Shown here piece by piece: positions 1-13,637 of a stretch of DNA of 64,000 nt (position 1 is its first letter; each line of letters begins with the position of its first letter). Below the pieces are notes generated by a model that worked only from the letters and a program-made list of their open reading frames with translations, was not told the DNA's origin and searched no databases. Position numbers and translations under genes: made by a program. Source of the DNA: Hymenolepis diminuta (lineage: Eukaryota > Platyhelminthes > Cestoda > Cyclophyllidea > Hymenolepididae); NCBI GenBank assembly GCA_900708905.1, contig CAADRB010000001.1, positions 2,583,831-2,647,830 of the forward strand, in the 5' to 3' direction.

Positions 1-1418
1 TAATCGAACAGTTTAATTAAGGCATTTTCAACGCAAACATGTTATTAGGCGTGTTTAGTTGTGGTATTTTATGTTTTATTAAACTGAAAGCTGACCTTTT
101 ATTTATTTGCTATTCAAATGTCGGTAAAGCACCAGAATTAAGATCCTCCAGACTATGATCCTTAAATCATGTTTTGATTCAAAATAGTTATGAAAACGGT
201 CAATGTCCAGTCACAAAAGAACAGAGTTTACCTTGTCTTCATCAGAAATGTAAAAATTTTCTGTATATTACATTAAAATGTGCTATTGAATTAAAAATTA
301 AATATTGTCCAGTACCGCCATTCTGAACAGTACTGATTTCTCTCCCATTAACTTCCTCATATAAATTTTATCAATGTTAGCCTTTCTGCAACTTTCTTCC
401 AACGAATTTGCGGATCAGTTTTTTAAAAGCCCATTTCTTCTACTTGAATACGCATATTTTAACTCCCCCTCCTTCTCACTTCCTTCAATCATTGTCAAAA
501 TGAAATCATGTGCCGAAAGGTTTCCTACTGAGTTTAATAGGCAAAAATACAAATCTTTTTCTCACGCGATTTTATTGGCTAAATAGGAGCTTTTGCGTTT
601 ATTTGTCCATTATATAATTTATGATAATGAAAAACAAATAGGACTATGGATATTTTACCTTTGTATATATTTGATTTAACCTCTTAAATTAAAATGCTAA
701 TAATTAATTAATCTTTTTATTAAATAATAATCGAAAGAAAATTTCTAATGTGGAGAATTATTTCGATATTAATTTGTATACATTGATTTGCATAAATTTT
801 CCAAAACGACTTAGCATTTCACCACGGAGTGTGTTATTTTGAGTTTTGCTAGAAAGTTGATGAAAAATCTTGATTCGATTTGTAAAGATGCCTTAGAAAT
901 TTGCATGCAGAAGCCGGATCATTGATATCTTGAAATAGTTGATAACTAACAACGATACTGTATGATTAACATTATGGATATTTTTTTCTTGAAGGTTGTT
1001 CTACATTCATTCTGCGTATAAACCCAATCAATTTATCCTTCGTTTTTACTTCTTTCATTCTCTGGCTGAGACAATTCAAACATATCTACTTACGCGTGTG
1101 AAATAATGAGTCTATTAATAAATTTTTTAATAATACGGAATATTTTGATGGTGAATTTGATCTAGAATGCATACTTATAATAAATAACAGATAGTATGAA
1201 TGAATAGGCCAATTGAAGAGCATCAATTTTTATCCTATAACTCCATCAGTGTTTGCTAAATGTGAGAAAATGATATTTTCCCCAAACAATTCTCATATGT
1301 TTTTCAATATGAGACCTTGACATGTGCAAAACAAATATCGAACATTAGACAGCATAATGACCGACCAAATGGTTAATCTTGAATCCCCAAGATGAACGTT
1401 TCATATTTTGATGGAAGA
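1..1418. other. Non-coding AT-rich DNA
   Basis: I see no supportable gene. The 70-codon frame at 374-586 is rich in Phe, Leu, Ser and Lys, as expected by chance at this base composition. Confidence 0.6.
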
Positions 1419-1721
1419 TGCTATAGCCAGCAGATGTCTATCAACACCTGGCGATAAAATCTCCATTAGAGTGTCCACAGGCGGTCCAGTTGTGTGTTTG
1501 CTTGTTTGCACATAGAGGTGTTGATCTTTACGCCAAGACACCGAAAACGTGACATGATTGGCGTCTAACGAAAAAATACTTTGTATACAAACTTAATTTA
1601 CTAATTAATAAATTGGAGTGGCTTGCCTGCCACCTTTGAACTGATCCGGTGACATAAGTGGCTTGACTTATTCCAGCTAATTCGATCGATGTAGTTCCGA
1701 TAGACTTACAACGTTATTACA
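1419..1721 (+). repeat. LTR-like dispersed repeat, copy 1
   Basis: Begins TGCTATAGCC and ends TTATTACA (TG...CA, as LTRs do). It contains a TATA-like GTATACAAAC and AATAAA close to the middle. It matches 49202-49445 along its length, but this copy has an extra segment of about 60 bases near 1452-1512. No target duplication is seen. It is either a solo LTR or a fragment of a small non-coding LTR element such as a TRIM; coding content is absent. Confidence 0.6.
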
Positions 1722-4700
1722 GTATTTTTAAAATTAATGCGAAAATTTTACATACATTTTTACCCTAACAGGGCTATTTTATAGAACAAGTCTAAGGCGA
1801 GTTATCCTACCTAAAAATTAAGAAAGCCTCTAAAATTCTCTTTCTAGTTAAAACAAAATATTGTTGGTGTTTATTAAACCTTTTTTAGCATTTTGATTTT
1901 AAATGGTCACTTAAATTGGATACTTTGAAGTTAAAGATGTTTACTTGCAAGGAAAAAAGGCATTTTACTTGTTAAATGGCAAAAATTTAACTAAAATCAA
2001 AAATTTTTTGCGTAATTTTATGATTTTTTTATAAAAGCCTGCAAGTAAACCGACCCTTTCTTATAAGATCCACTCAATATAACTACTCAATATACGACTG
2101 GGGTGCAAATGATTTATTTGGTTTACAATACTAAATTTAAACTGTAAACAAGTACATTTATGGGATATAAATAAATAATATATATATATGAATATAAAAA
2201 AGAATCAAAACGTTAGTAGTATGAATATAGACTTAAATATCCGATCGGGACACATTTTAGCTCTTCTTTTTGTAAACTGGGATATCCACAGTATTTAGCT
2301 GCTAACCGTAGAACTAGAGATGTCTGAATTCTAGGGCCGTTAGAATACGATATCTAATTTAACAAGAAAAGACAAGAAAATCATTGAATACTCCTGTAAA
2401 CATAGCGTGTTTATTATAATTTTAATGATACATATGAAAGAGGACGACATAGATATATGTTGGATGATTTGTGAGTTTCGGAAGGAAACGGCGAGAAGAG
2501 GCAGAGTCGTAGGATATGAGTTGTTTTTTCCACATTAAGTCATTTTTTCGATCTTAAAATTATTTTCTGCCAGTGATCGAAAGCTAAAAATAGATTTTAA
2601 TGAATCCGTTTATTCCTTACATTAGAAAGTTTAGACAAATATATGCGATAAATGTCAAAAGAAGTCAATACATACCTCGCCATTTTAAAATAAGTGTTCT
2701 AGGATCAATGGGACGTATTTGTCCCTAAATGCCGACATTGTTGCGAATGAGACCTAAATTGCCGATGATTAAAATATTCGGAATATTATATTCAGATATT
2801 GAAATTAAGGCCTTGTTACTTGAAGTGTACCCTTTTTCTTTAACCGGACAAAATTTAACTGAACTTTTATTATGAAGTTCATAAAATGCATAAATATGCG
2901 CTTGAAATTCAAAGTCTGCTACAATTTTATCCCCTCGCCTCGAAATCTAAACTCCATATAAGTGCAAAAAAATTTCGGGAGTAACTTTTTAATTGCTACA
3001 TCCTTAGTGGAAGTTAAACAACGTAGAAATCTTGTTCTCTAGATTGAGTTCTCTCCACTAATTTTTCTCATTTGCTTAATAAATCTTTTACCTTACTCCA
3101 AATCACATGCTCAATACCTCCTTTTGTTCATACAGACTTGACGAAAAGTATCAGGTGATTGGATTTTAGTCTCAACATATTATCGTTTATAAAAATTATT
3201 TAAATCAAACCAAAGAGTATTTTTGGATCTTGCATGGTACTTTACTTGTATCAGTGGCGTTAAATCACGTTTAGAACAAGTTAATGGAAATAAGAGACAC
3301 AAAAGATTGTCGTCTTCAAACAATTAACAGAACACAATAGCATTTAAACGTAAAAATAATTAACTAATCTCATTTAAATCCATCATTTAATACTAATTAA
3401 TACAGAGTAAAAGATTTTGTGGGTTGAAAATAGAGGAGATATTTTATAGAGTTGGTTATAATGAAGCAAATAAAGTCTTAAATAATGAATCAGTGTATAT
3501 TCACAAATTGATTAAATTTACTCCTTGCTTAAGTATTTATTTTAAATAGTCCTGCAATCAAATATAATGGTAAAAGAGCATATGTGGTATATAAAGTTAC
3601 CAAAACAGAATTTGTGGTTTCTTTCCCAAATTAAAGCAATGTCAAAATATTTTTAGAGGATTGCTTATTGTCACCACTTCACTTTAAATTGATTGATTAA
3701 TTTTTCACCTTTTTGAGAAAATTTTTATTCAGTAAAAATTGAATCTATGATTCATTGTTAATCATTCTTCCAATTTGTTAAAATGTGCTAAATTTCAGAG
3801 TCACTGCTCTGCATAATTTTTGAATGGACTGTTATTAAGGTAACTGCGTTTTTTTATTGAGTTTTGAGAGTTTTGGCTATCTTTGGAGTTGGTTAAATTG
3901 TAGTAGAAATTTAATCAAATATTGTCGGTGCACTCCCAAGAAACTCAAAAGCTCCATCTTTCGTGCAATGTAATATTGGTTATTGGATTTCCATGATCAC
4001 ATTAGGATATGTAAGATCAACTGTGGAGAAGCTGTCACTGCAATTATTGGCTAATCAGGCAGCCAATCATTAATCACATATCTAATCATATATAAGTAAA
4101 TTTATTTTCTCAAAAAAAGATCGTTTTGGGCCACAGCACTTACCCTTTCTTCCAGGAGTATGAGTAATTATAGCTCAGAAAGGGGCAAACGAGCTTTATG
4201 AAAGGATTGCAAGAGTTTTATTTGAAAAATGAAAGTTCACCTTATGACTAATAGTTGAAATAAATTGTCATCAATCTAAACTAAATGTAAGATTTAATTT
4301 TTCTAAAGAGCTGCGTAAACTATTACGGCGAAACAATAGGTTTAGAAGAAAACGTGAAACTCTTGTAATGATAAACTCCTCCATAGATTCCCGCAAATAT
4401 ATGGATAAATCACTTAATGAAATGTCATCTAAGTAGTAAATATATATGCAATTTCAAAAGTATCTGAAATCTTAGAAGTTTAAATTCAATTTTATTTCAG
4501 AAGCATTAACAATGACAACACATGTTAACATGTTTTGATCGGTGAATATAAATTCAAGCAACAAAGTGAAATATAAAATAAATGATGGATGGATAACTCC
4601 TTAAGGATAAATTCTTGGTTATCCCTAAATAGGTATACGGATGGATCCAAAACAAGTCAATTTACATCTAATTCATCTAGTGTGCTCAATCCGAAAAAGG

Positions 4701-5954
4701 GATAATTTAATGAATCCGTAAAATATTAGTCCAGATAAAATAGGTTTAATGTGAAACATTAATGAGGTCAAAAGTACAAATATTTAGTCATAAAATAAGA
4801 ACCCTTTACAATTAATGTCTACGTATCCTCAGGAACACTTTTTTAAAAATAATTCACAGCGTTTAGCTATTTCAATGTCTGAATTTGAGAGTAAGTGGAT
4901 TTAATGAATGAATATTTGCATTATTTAATATCTAACTAATCGTGCATTTAAAGTGGTTTTTCTTTGTTCAAAACAAAGAAAACTGTACATATATATAATC
5001 TAAATACTTGTTAAAAAACAAATGTCCAGCCATAAATAACACCACATTCGAACTAACAGCTCTGTACTTCATCACCAAACTTTAAAATTAGCCAATTATA
5101 GTCATCCTTTCAGTCTTAGGTAAGTGAACCAGTCTGTGAAATATGCAGAAAAACACAAATTCCGATCTTGATAATCAGCATCTAGTTCAACTCTCATGCG
5201 GACATCATTAATACCCTCAAATACCAAATTCATGAAGCGTCATCAGTTTAGCGGTGAAGTGACTCAGCACATGAAACTTCATAGAGAAAAATAATTTAAG
5301 GGACGTGGAAATGGTAAAAATTCTTCTCTTAAAAGGGAGCTTAGTATTAAAGCAAGTCCGCGTTTTAGAACATGTTTTTTATTCCTCCAAATTTTGTAAA
5401 AACGAAAATATTTTGATTTAAAAATAAAAGGAGTGTAGCCATGAAAGGGTCCGCCTGCGAAGTCAATGGTAACAGTTATAACTCAGCGGATAAAATGGCC
5501 AATCACCTTGGTTAAGTTTAACTATTAAAGGATATGGTAAAGCCTGAATTCTTCAATAGAACTGTTTTATGATGCATAGTTCTGCATTAAGTGACTGTTG
5601 GAAAAGGTTTGCTAAAGGAGTTTAAAAGTTACTATAAAATAATACATCAGTTAATATTTTCTTTTAAAAATTACCACCTTATATTGGTTGTACATCCTTC
5701 TAAGTTTATTAATAAATATTTTATTATGGAAAAATCCTTCAGACAATTGGAAAAATAGACCAAGATTTGTCATAATGTAGAACGCATAGATAAATATCTC
5801 TGTTATTTTTTTCTAACCAAGGGGTTTTCTAGACGCCACTAACAAGCGGAAGTCAACTAGTTAGTTGCAATAATAAGGAAGAAATTTTATCAAAGAGTTT
5901 AAATGCGCAATTTACCTAAATTTCAGATTTTACTGAAGACTACTGATAGACAGT
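1722..5954. other. Non-coding AT-rich DNA
   Basis: No coding frame, RNA gene or clear repeat was recognised in this 4.2-kb stretch, apart from short AT runs (for example near 2175-2190). Confidence 0.6.
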
Positions 5955-6340
5955 AGATAAAACAAAAGCGCAATGTTTATGCTTTGTCCCGGGACAATCA
6001 TTTTCCACAAATTGACTCTAATTTATCCATTATTCTTATCACAATGTGGGATCATGTTACACCTGACAGCTTGATAGTTACTTCAGACTAAAACGGATAC
6101 CAGTCCGACTGTGTTTTGATTTTCCACCATCAAAAACATGAAGAAAACTTGTATTCGTATATAATGCCATCGATTGACAAAATGTCTTGGTCCAACTGCA
6201 TTCTGTCGTAGCCTTCCCTCTCTAGTCTGAGTCGACCATAGCCTACTGATATCTAGCAGGCAATTATGTTCAGCGGTAGCCCTACAGCATAGAAGTCATG
6301 CTTTAGGAAGATTCGGCAAATGAGCAGTTACAAAAATGCA
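5955..6340 (+). mobile_element. Merlin/ISXO2-like transposase relic, copy 1
   Basis: Homologous to 38231-38640. A shared reading frame starts at 5981 (ALSRD, then FPQ, SIILI, HVTPDSLIV) and is open for 36 codons to a TAA at 6089. The spacing of the PDSLIV-SD motif after a SRD-type segment resembles the first catalytic Asp region of Merlin/ISXO2 transposases (PGT-I-SD). That family assignment is from memory. What the sequence shows directly is that the two copies keep the same frame better than the surrounding DNA. Confidence 0.45.
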
Positions 6341-7512
6341 TTGATTGTGATGTCTGTGTTTTGTCTTAGAAAAATTATAACAAATGAGAATGATTTTCTG
6401 ATTGAAAATATTTATAAAAGGCCCAGAGAGGCACGCTTTGCTTTTGCAGTTTTCTGAATTCAAATGTCTCACTTTAACAAAAAGAAAGGATGACAAGTTC
6501 AGGCGTCTAAATAACTTTAAAAAATTTTAAATTCTTTAATTTAAACCTTTATTAAACATTTTTTAGTCTTAAATGTCTTAAAAAAACAGTATGTAAAGGA
6601 AAAACTCAGTCATTTTGAAATTAATTACATTCGTAATTGAATCATCAATTTTGTCTCAATGTTTATCTTTCCTTTTGCAGTCAGTTATATTTATATCTAT
6701 CTATAAATAATATTTGTATTACATTTATAGTAAAATATTTCAAAATTATCTTGCTACAATATAATGATTTAATTATTTTTTTGGGTTTTGATTCGAGAGT
6801 TTTCTCGTTCAATTGGTCAAGCACAATTTAAAAAGTATTTATCATAATTTATTATTTACTTCATCACTAAAATTAACATTATTTTATTACTCTAATGTAA
6901 AGCATATTAATGAAGATACAACTGTATTTTAATTATATGTTTTTAGCTATTAATGCCATGGGATCAGTGAAATACTTTTATGTTTCTGATAAAGGGGGCT
7001 AATTAATACTTGAATTCATTAACCATGTTGCCCAATGTTATTGTGTTAAAATATTACTTATCTATTTAACTAAAATAAATAAAGGCAAATATAAGTCTAA
7101 GGTATATAAATAAATATGAATAAAACTGAAAAGCAAACTTAATTGACAATTATCATTTTCCATTTAAATATCCTGTGTGAATATTATTGAACTCTGGTAT
7201 TCTAACACCTTAGCTACTATGGTAATATTTGGCAATCCGAAAAATAATATATTACGAGATATTAGGATCTTTCCAACTATTAATAAACCAATCAGTTCTT
7301 AACACTGTTAGCAAAAACCCAGAAGCCTAAAGTTTTGAGCAAATAAGCAGAGTCAAACAATATATATCAAAGAAATAAAATATAAATCACCTAATAACTA
7401 AAAAAATCAGTTTAAAATAAGAAATTATTAATTCATAGGAAGCAATTTATTAAGGGAATCAGTCGTTTAGAGGTAAATAATAGATTCAGAGAAATAAGGC
7501 AATCTGGAAACA

Positions 7513-7924
7513 TTGGAGTTTTTGCGTTTTCTTAATGGTTATATTTTATTGTGCTTTCTAACGGTTTACATCTTTGACTACAAGGTTTCTCGATTACATA
7601 ACGTCTCCAATGTCCTGCCTGATGTTCTAATCCGCTCCAATTTGAAGCTTCCTGTTAATGTGATATCTGGGCTTTTTAACAATAATTTTAAATATCAAAT
7701 ATGTGCTTGTGAAAACTATCTTAACGAGCAATAACGGTTTAAATACTATAGAAGAAATCGCCAATTGGTATTTAGAGGGCGTTTCTGGTGAACTTATTAA
7801 AGTATTAGATTACCAAGAATTAATAAACCAACATGAACGCCTTATTTGTTCTGGAAAGGGTCTAAATTTGAAAATATTGTATGTTTTTGCTTTTACAATT
7901 TTCATTCATATTATTTTAAAATAA
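7513..7924 (+). other. Pair of overlapping coding-like frames, unknown
   Basis: The frame 7513-7734 has a protein-like second half (VLPDVLIRSNLKLPVNVI). It overlaps the next frame, 7703-7924 (NTIEEIANWYLEGVSGELI). A single one-base shift near 7700 would join them into about 120 residues. No family or splice sites are recognised. It may be a decayed gene or transposon fragment. Confidence 0.25.
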
Positions 7925-8699
7925 CTTTAAACTAATCTTCATCAAATTTTCTTCTATAATGAATTTGACTGGAATATATTAGTTCAGAAAATGATCAGAC
8001 AAATTTTGATCAAGTATTATAAGTAATATAATAAGATGGGAGGCAATCAGACACTAAGGAGTTTTATCACAATTTCTAAGATTTACTTTGCTCTGAAAGG
8101 TTCCAATTCCAAACATAGCATTTAAATTACAAAGATAAATGAGCAGAGAACTTATTCCCTTTACAGATAAAAAATTGTAGTAAATTTTACTTCAATACAA
8201 CAAAGTGGCAGCTGAAATGGGGTTTACTGTAACATAATTAAGATAAAGGAATACTGTCTGGAATGTCAGCTGCCAGTAAATTGAGTAGATATATTAAAGA
8301 TTAACCTATTTCATTGGAAATAAATCGTTAATTACTGGCTAAAAGATACATTTATTCATTAAGAAACTTCAGCTGTGTTATTGTTTCTTTTATTATCATC
8401 GTCTTGAACAGCTATGAAAAGGCAAAATTACATCACAATTTTAAACTCTGGTGCAGAGTTTGAACACCGGGGATTATGTAATAGTTTAATAAAAAAGTCG
8501 ATATTAGTAAAATAAAAAAACAAAGTATCAAATTTGAATTCGGACGGCATTTTTACTTTGGTGTTTTTATCCACTACTTTTAGTCTTAATGCCTCATATT
8601 TCAAAGACTTGTTCCTTGGGTTCTTGAGTGAAATAATATTCACAATGTCCATATCAATTGACTAACTGGTTAGTTTGGATCATTCATCATCACGTTCTA

Positions 8700-8732
8700 A
8701 TATTATTATAATTATTAATAATAATAATTAAT
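8700..8732. repeat. AAT/ATT-rich trinucleotide stretch
   Basis: Imperfect ATT units followed by AAT units, able to fold back on themselves. Confidence 0.5.
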
Positions 8733-8802
8733 AGGAAGTTTACAAATTTTAATTATGAAAACTAACTGAACTCTGTGAACAATAAATGATAAAGCGGAAG
8801 AC

Positions 8803-9000
8803 GTCAAAAGGATGCTGAAAGTAACATCAAGGTAACAAAGAGACTTAATTCATTTGATCTTTGGATTCGGACTTTACAATATTCACTGAAGGTTGTGATG
8901 TTCCAAAATTAAAATTTCGTGATTCATCCTCTTGAATGCAGCAAGACGAAATGATCTTAAATGACATTCGGCAGCTTACTGGTTTAACATATTAGAGTTG
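8803..9000 (+). repeat. Diverged dispersed repeat, copy 1
   Basis: Matches 45212-45482 in the same orientation in several collinear blocks (GTCAAAAGGATGCTGAAA, TTCATTTGATC, GATTCATCCTCTTGAATGCAGC, AATGATCTTAAATGACATT). No coding or terminal-repeat structure was found, and the family is unknown. Confidence 0.5.
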
Positions 9001-10909
9001 AGATACCTAAAAATTTAAAGACGGCAGAGTTTCGTAAGCTATGCTCATTCGAGATTAAAATATTTTATTTTTTAGTTTAATATTAGTTATTATTTCATTA
9101 AAATTTTATAGTAGGTAAGATAGGATTTTAATATATAATAAAGGTAGCTAGAGTTAAATTAAGTTGAACTCAAGTCATTTCATGAGGAACACGGTCTTAG
9201 TGATGGTAATGAAGGAAGCTAATGTGCAAACTTCGTAAAACTAGAGTTTATTTTTAATTCACCGTCAAGTTCTTTACTTTATCTACGTCTTCAGTATGAG
9301 AGAGTTACTATTTAGTGTTAAGTTTCCAGTTCTGATGTTAGATCCCATTTTGATAGCCGTCAAATACCAAATATAAATAGACCATCCAGCTGAAAGTACA
9401 TCAAGGTCCTGTTAATGGGAATTTGAATTTTCACTGTTACTTCAGTCTCTAAAAAGAGAGATTTGCAATGACGAATTAAAATAAATCTTGAAATGAAAAG
9501 GACGTATTAAATGTCAAATGTGAAGATAAATGAATAACTTTTGTGCACCATTATCAAAATACTGGAGCTGATTTTGCGATCTGGTTTTGCTTCTGAAACT
9601 AGCGATTTCCAAATCACTTTAGTTGCGAATGGCGTTGCCATGTTCTTAATCATTTTATGGTTCAAGTATCTGAATTAAAGCTCCGTTCAAAGATATAGGT
9701 ATAGATTTTCAAAAGCGAAGACGTGCCCTTATCTGTATTTGTCAAATCTAAAACCATGCACATTTTTTGCAATTAGAAGAAAGCACAAACTCCGAACTGA
9801 CGAAGTTTTTAAGGTTGGGTGGTGGTGCCACTCCCATTTTTGGTTTAACAGTGATACCAATTGACAAAAGCTCAGATTTATGGCTTTTAAATTAAGTCCC
9901 CTAATATCACAGATCGTCAGTATTCACTGAAAATGAACTCTAATTGGTACTAAACTATTAAAATTTACATTAATGAAACGAAGACGTTCCGGTAGGTATT
10001 ACCGGGACACTTTAAAAATGGCTCCTTTGTCTCAGCTCCTATATAGATAACTATCTCGAGCCAGTAGGTGACTGAGTATAAAGCGAAAACAATATAATTT
10101 GTCTTGAGATACGATTAAACGCCTCTGTGCATTATTAGAGCGCAGATTTTTGTCACAAATAGCGATTGCAAATAGCTAAAGTTAACTCTTTCCGGATGCA
10201 CGAGCCAACGCCCAAAAATACCTCTGAATATTGGATGCGCTTTTTCAATGCAAATCTTTCAGTCAGAGAAATTTCCCAAACATTAATCACACCGCGTCAC
10301 AGGTGCATTAAGTTAATAAAATATTTTAAGTGCCTAGATGGATAGGGATATTAAATAACATTGCTATATAAATTATATAAATTACATTTAATTATATTTA
10401 CTAACAACAGCGAAATATGGAAAAAGTTCATTGTGGAACAAAAGAGGAGAATTGGGCAGAAGACTGGAATTGTGTCAGGTATACAAAATGAGCCTCTTTT
10501 CATTTAATTTCTGGATTCGGCTGCTACGCCTCTTTCTTATGGAGTAGGACACCGCTTCATTTGTCCACTAGGTTTTGGAATACATTCCTGTAATTTGTAC
10601 TTAAAGATTATTGAAAAAATGATCTGATTAGATACTTGACCGTATATTGAACAATAAATATTTAAGATACCAAGTAGAAAATGTAATTTGATTTAGTCTC
10701 GTATAAGTAAACCTTTTATAGGAGGCCTACAAAACAGAGTTCAAAACACCAGAGTGGCTATTTATCACGAGATTATCATCCTAATTAATTTCCGAGAGCA
10801 TGTCGCTCTTAATAACTTGAAATTCGTTTGTAACAAAAATATCTTGCCCAGCAGTGCTTTGATCTCTCATATCAACAATATGAAGACGGTTCAAAATAAT
10901 ATATAAAAA

Positions 10910-10939
10910 ACTTTATTACCCTAGTTTAGGTAATAAAGT
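10910..10939. repeat. Perfect 11-bp inverted repeat
   Basis: ACTTTATTACC, an 8-base loop, then GGTAATAAAGT. It is the longest clean hairpin noticed. It could be the tip of a decayed inverted-repeat transposon; no function can be inferred. Confidence 0.5.
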
Positions 10940-11863
10940 GTCTTGACAGTAACTACAATCCTGTCTTATCTATTCGGGTCTGAGTCAAATATAGTCTAGC
11001 GATATTAAAGCGGCTGAAACTAGAAGTCCCGACATTCCCTATAGTATGGGTCTTAAAAAAGTGGCGATACAATAACCTTGTACTAACGTTTAAAGTTTTC
11101 ATAATTAATTACAAATCAGCCAAAAGGCTCTTCATGCAACATAACAGTACCCCTAACTTTTGAATAAGTGCAAGTACTTCTTCAACACCCGTAGGACAAT
11201 TCGGAGAGGAATCAAACAAAAAGTAATTGCGACACTGGTGGAGAAATGCTCCATACATATTCAGTCAGATTCAATCGTCTCAGAAAATTTTACCGATAGA
11301 CATTCTGCCAGCAAATCGATAATTTCCACTATGATGCTGAAAATGGTTTTAATCGGTACCGCCTTGTCCATAAGGCCTTCAGGACTTGCGCTTTCTGAAA
11401 CAGCTTAGATATAAGGAGGCCAGTGTGAGTTGTAGATATTAATTCTCATCAGTAAAGATTTGTACTTGTCTACTATGTTGTAATCCTGCATGTCAAAAGC
11501 CAATATACAGTCGCATAACAAAAAAAAGCAGTTTTAGGAGCTCGGATGGTGATGCGACTCCTACCTTTGTAGTCACAATGCAATTATTTCGTGTAAGATA
11601 TGATTCTAGGTAAACTTTCTAAAACGTGAACGATAATGATTGTACCATCTTTTGTCATTTTCATCAAGAAAAATGATTATGATTAACGTCATTCTTTAAA
11701 GGTATTGAATAAATATGATGGAAAATATATATCCTATTCTAATGCATTCATTTTTCTGCTCTTTCAAGAGACTTTTTCATGAGATATAATCACATTTTCA
11801 TATTTCTGAACAATTCGACGAGAAAGTAGAGGCGAAATTAAAATTTTAATAATATAATTTTAA

Positions 11864-11880
11864 ATATATATATATATATT
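11864..11880. repeat. TA dinucleotide microsatellite
   Basis: A short run of alternating T and A in AT-rich DNA. Confidence 0.7.
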
Positions 11881-13600
11881 ATACATATATTTATTTATTT
11901 ACTTTTTGAGGAAAAGCTTGCAATTTTAGTTTTGGAAAATAAAATTTGTTTTAACGAATGCCTAAGGAAGCTGTAATTGTTGACCGTCCTCATTTCTTCA
12001 GTGCCAGATGATTGGCAAATGGTTCAGTGAGTTTTGCTGCCATTTTGAAATTTAAAAGGATTATAATTCAAATTTAATTGTGACCAGCATTAAGAAAAGT
12101 GAAGTAATTACCTGACTATTGTCAATTGGTTATCAGATTTTGCAAATGAAATTTAAAAAATGTGTCAAATCTTCAAAATGTACGGCCTTTGCCTTTATTG
12201 CACCTGTAAAATCATTTCATTTGCAAAATTGAACAAGTTTAACTTGATTTTTAAGAAAACAAAAAGGCAGAAATTAATGAGTCTGACCCGATAAATATAT
12301 TGTCTTTTCTTAATTAGTAACCTTAAGAAATCAGTACTACTTCTCATCTTATTTAATAACTATGGGATTACCTATATCTCGCATTTTCTTAACATACATT
12401 ATAGTTACTAATGGCAGAACAAAAAGCCTTTATCTAAAAACATTTATAAAAAAAGAAGGTAGTGAATTTTATACATTATGTAATGGGTATGATGATCGAA
12501 AGTAAGACAGCACAGTCGGAACATCAAGAGTCCATTAGGAATTCATATTGTTTTGAAGTGTACTACGTTTTTTAAATGTTATAAATGTCGTTGAACTAAT
12601 TTCTGGTTGATCATTCGTTTAATCACTTAATATTTCAATAATGGGCAGGAACAAATAGTTGTGGCAATCAGCAAAATTTTAAACATACTGTGGAGTGAAA
12701 ATAAAAAATTTTATATAAATAAATTGTACAATATATGTATATGCCTATTTTATATAATTTTATACAATTTCATTCAAAAATTTTCATAAAAAATTTGTTC
12801 TTATAAATTTATTTATTTTTTAACTTGGAGTGGTCAAAATGTTGTGAAGCACAATTTTACATTCTTTAAACAATTTAGAAAGCATTGCGGGGCAGTTAAC
12901 GAGCTAAGCTGAAAATTATATACCCCATATATTAGTAACCGGATTTTGCAAGCGACTAATTTCAAACAGACAAGTAGGCATTTGTTTGAATTTTTGGCAT
13001 CTTGATGAAAAATGAAATAGAGATTTGTCTAGACGGCAAACGCTAATGGCACTAATTAAACCAAAACATTTTCTGCTGGGTAGAAATTCCTCAACTTTCA
13101 AAAAACAAGTCTAAAAACAATTTCTTAAGGCTGCTTCTACCTTTTTAGACTCATCTATTATTCCGATATTTTGCTTAACACATATCTGCTTAGTAGCCTT
13201 GAATTTCAAACAAATCCTAAAATGAAAAGTTTAATACGATTTCGTTTAAGTTTATCGAGATAACAGTATTGTCATATATTTTAAAATGTACAAGGTGTAT
13301 GATGTATTTAAGGTATTTATACTTTTCGTAAGTTAAACCAACCTGATCATAGCTAATGCAGTGTTATATCAGAAGATCTCATGCCAGATACTACTATTAC
13401 CAATGTTATGGAAAGACACTTTGCTGCAATGTCCATAAAATCGAAACACCACAATTTAGAAATTACGAGATTCCTAAAAGATTCCAAGATTCCAGATCTC
13501 TCGTTTGCAAAGTTAGAATAGGGCTGCTGAATGAGAACAATGGAGATGAATTGGCCGCCACGACGAAGAGAAAGCAGCATTGCCAACGCTCTGCTGACCC

Positions 13601-13637
13601 TTTCACTCACTCACTCACTCACCCATTCACTCACTCA
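13601..13637 (+). repeat. ACTC tetranucleotide tract in mariner copy 1
   Basis: About nine CACT/ACTC units, one with a CCATT interruption, lie just before the transposase RTPE motif. The tract recurs at 25284-25320 in copy 2. It inserts a Thr/His/Ser/Leu run into the reading frame. Confidence 0.75.

Larger units (their letters stand above)
9001..13290. other. Non-coding region with one coding-like patch
   Basis: Mostly featureless. At 11160-11408 there is a GC-richer patch open for 82 codons on the plus strand and also protein-like on the minus strand. Neither reading is recognised. The hairpin at 10910 and the TA run at 11864 are the only other structures noted. Confidence 0.5.

Noticed and set aside
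13601..13637. Short repeats suggestive of a CRISPR array
   Set aside because: This is a simple tetranucleotide tract without spacers, in a eukaryotic transposon. No CRISPR is present.
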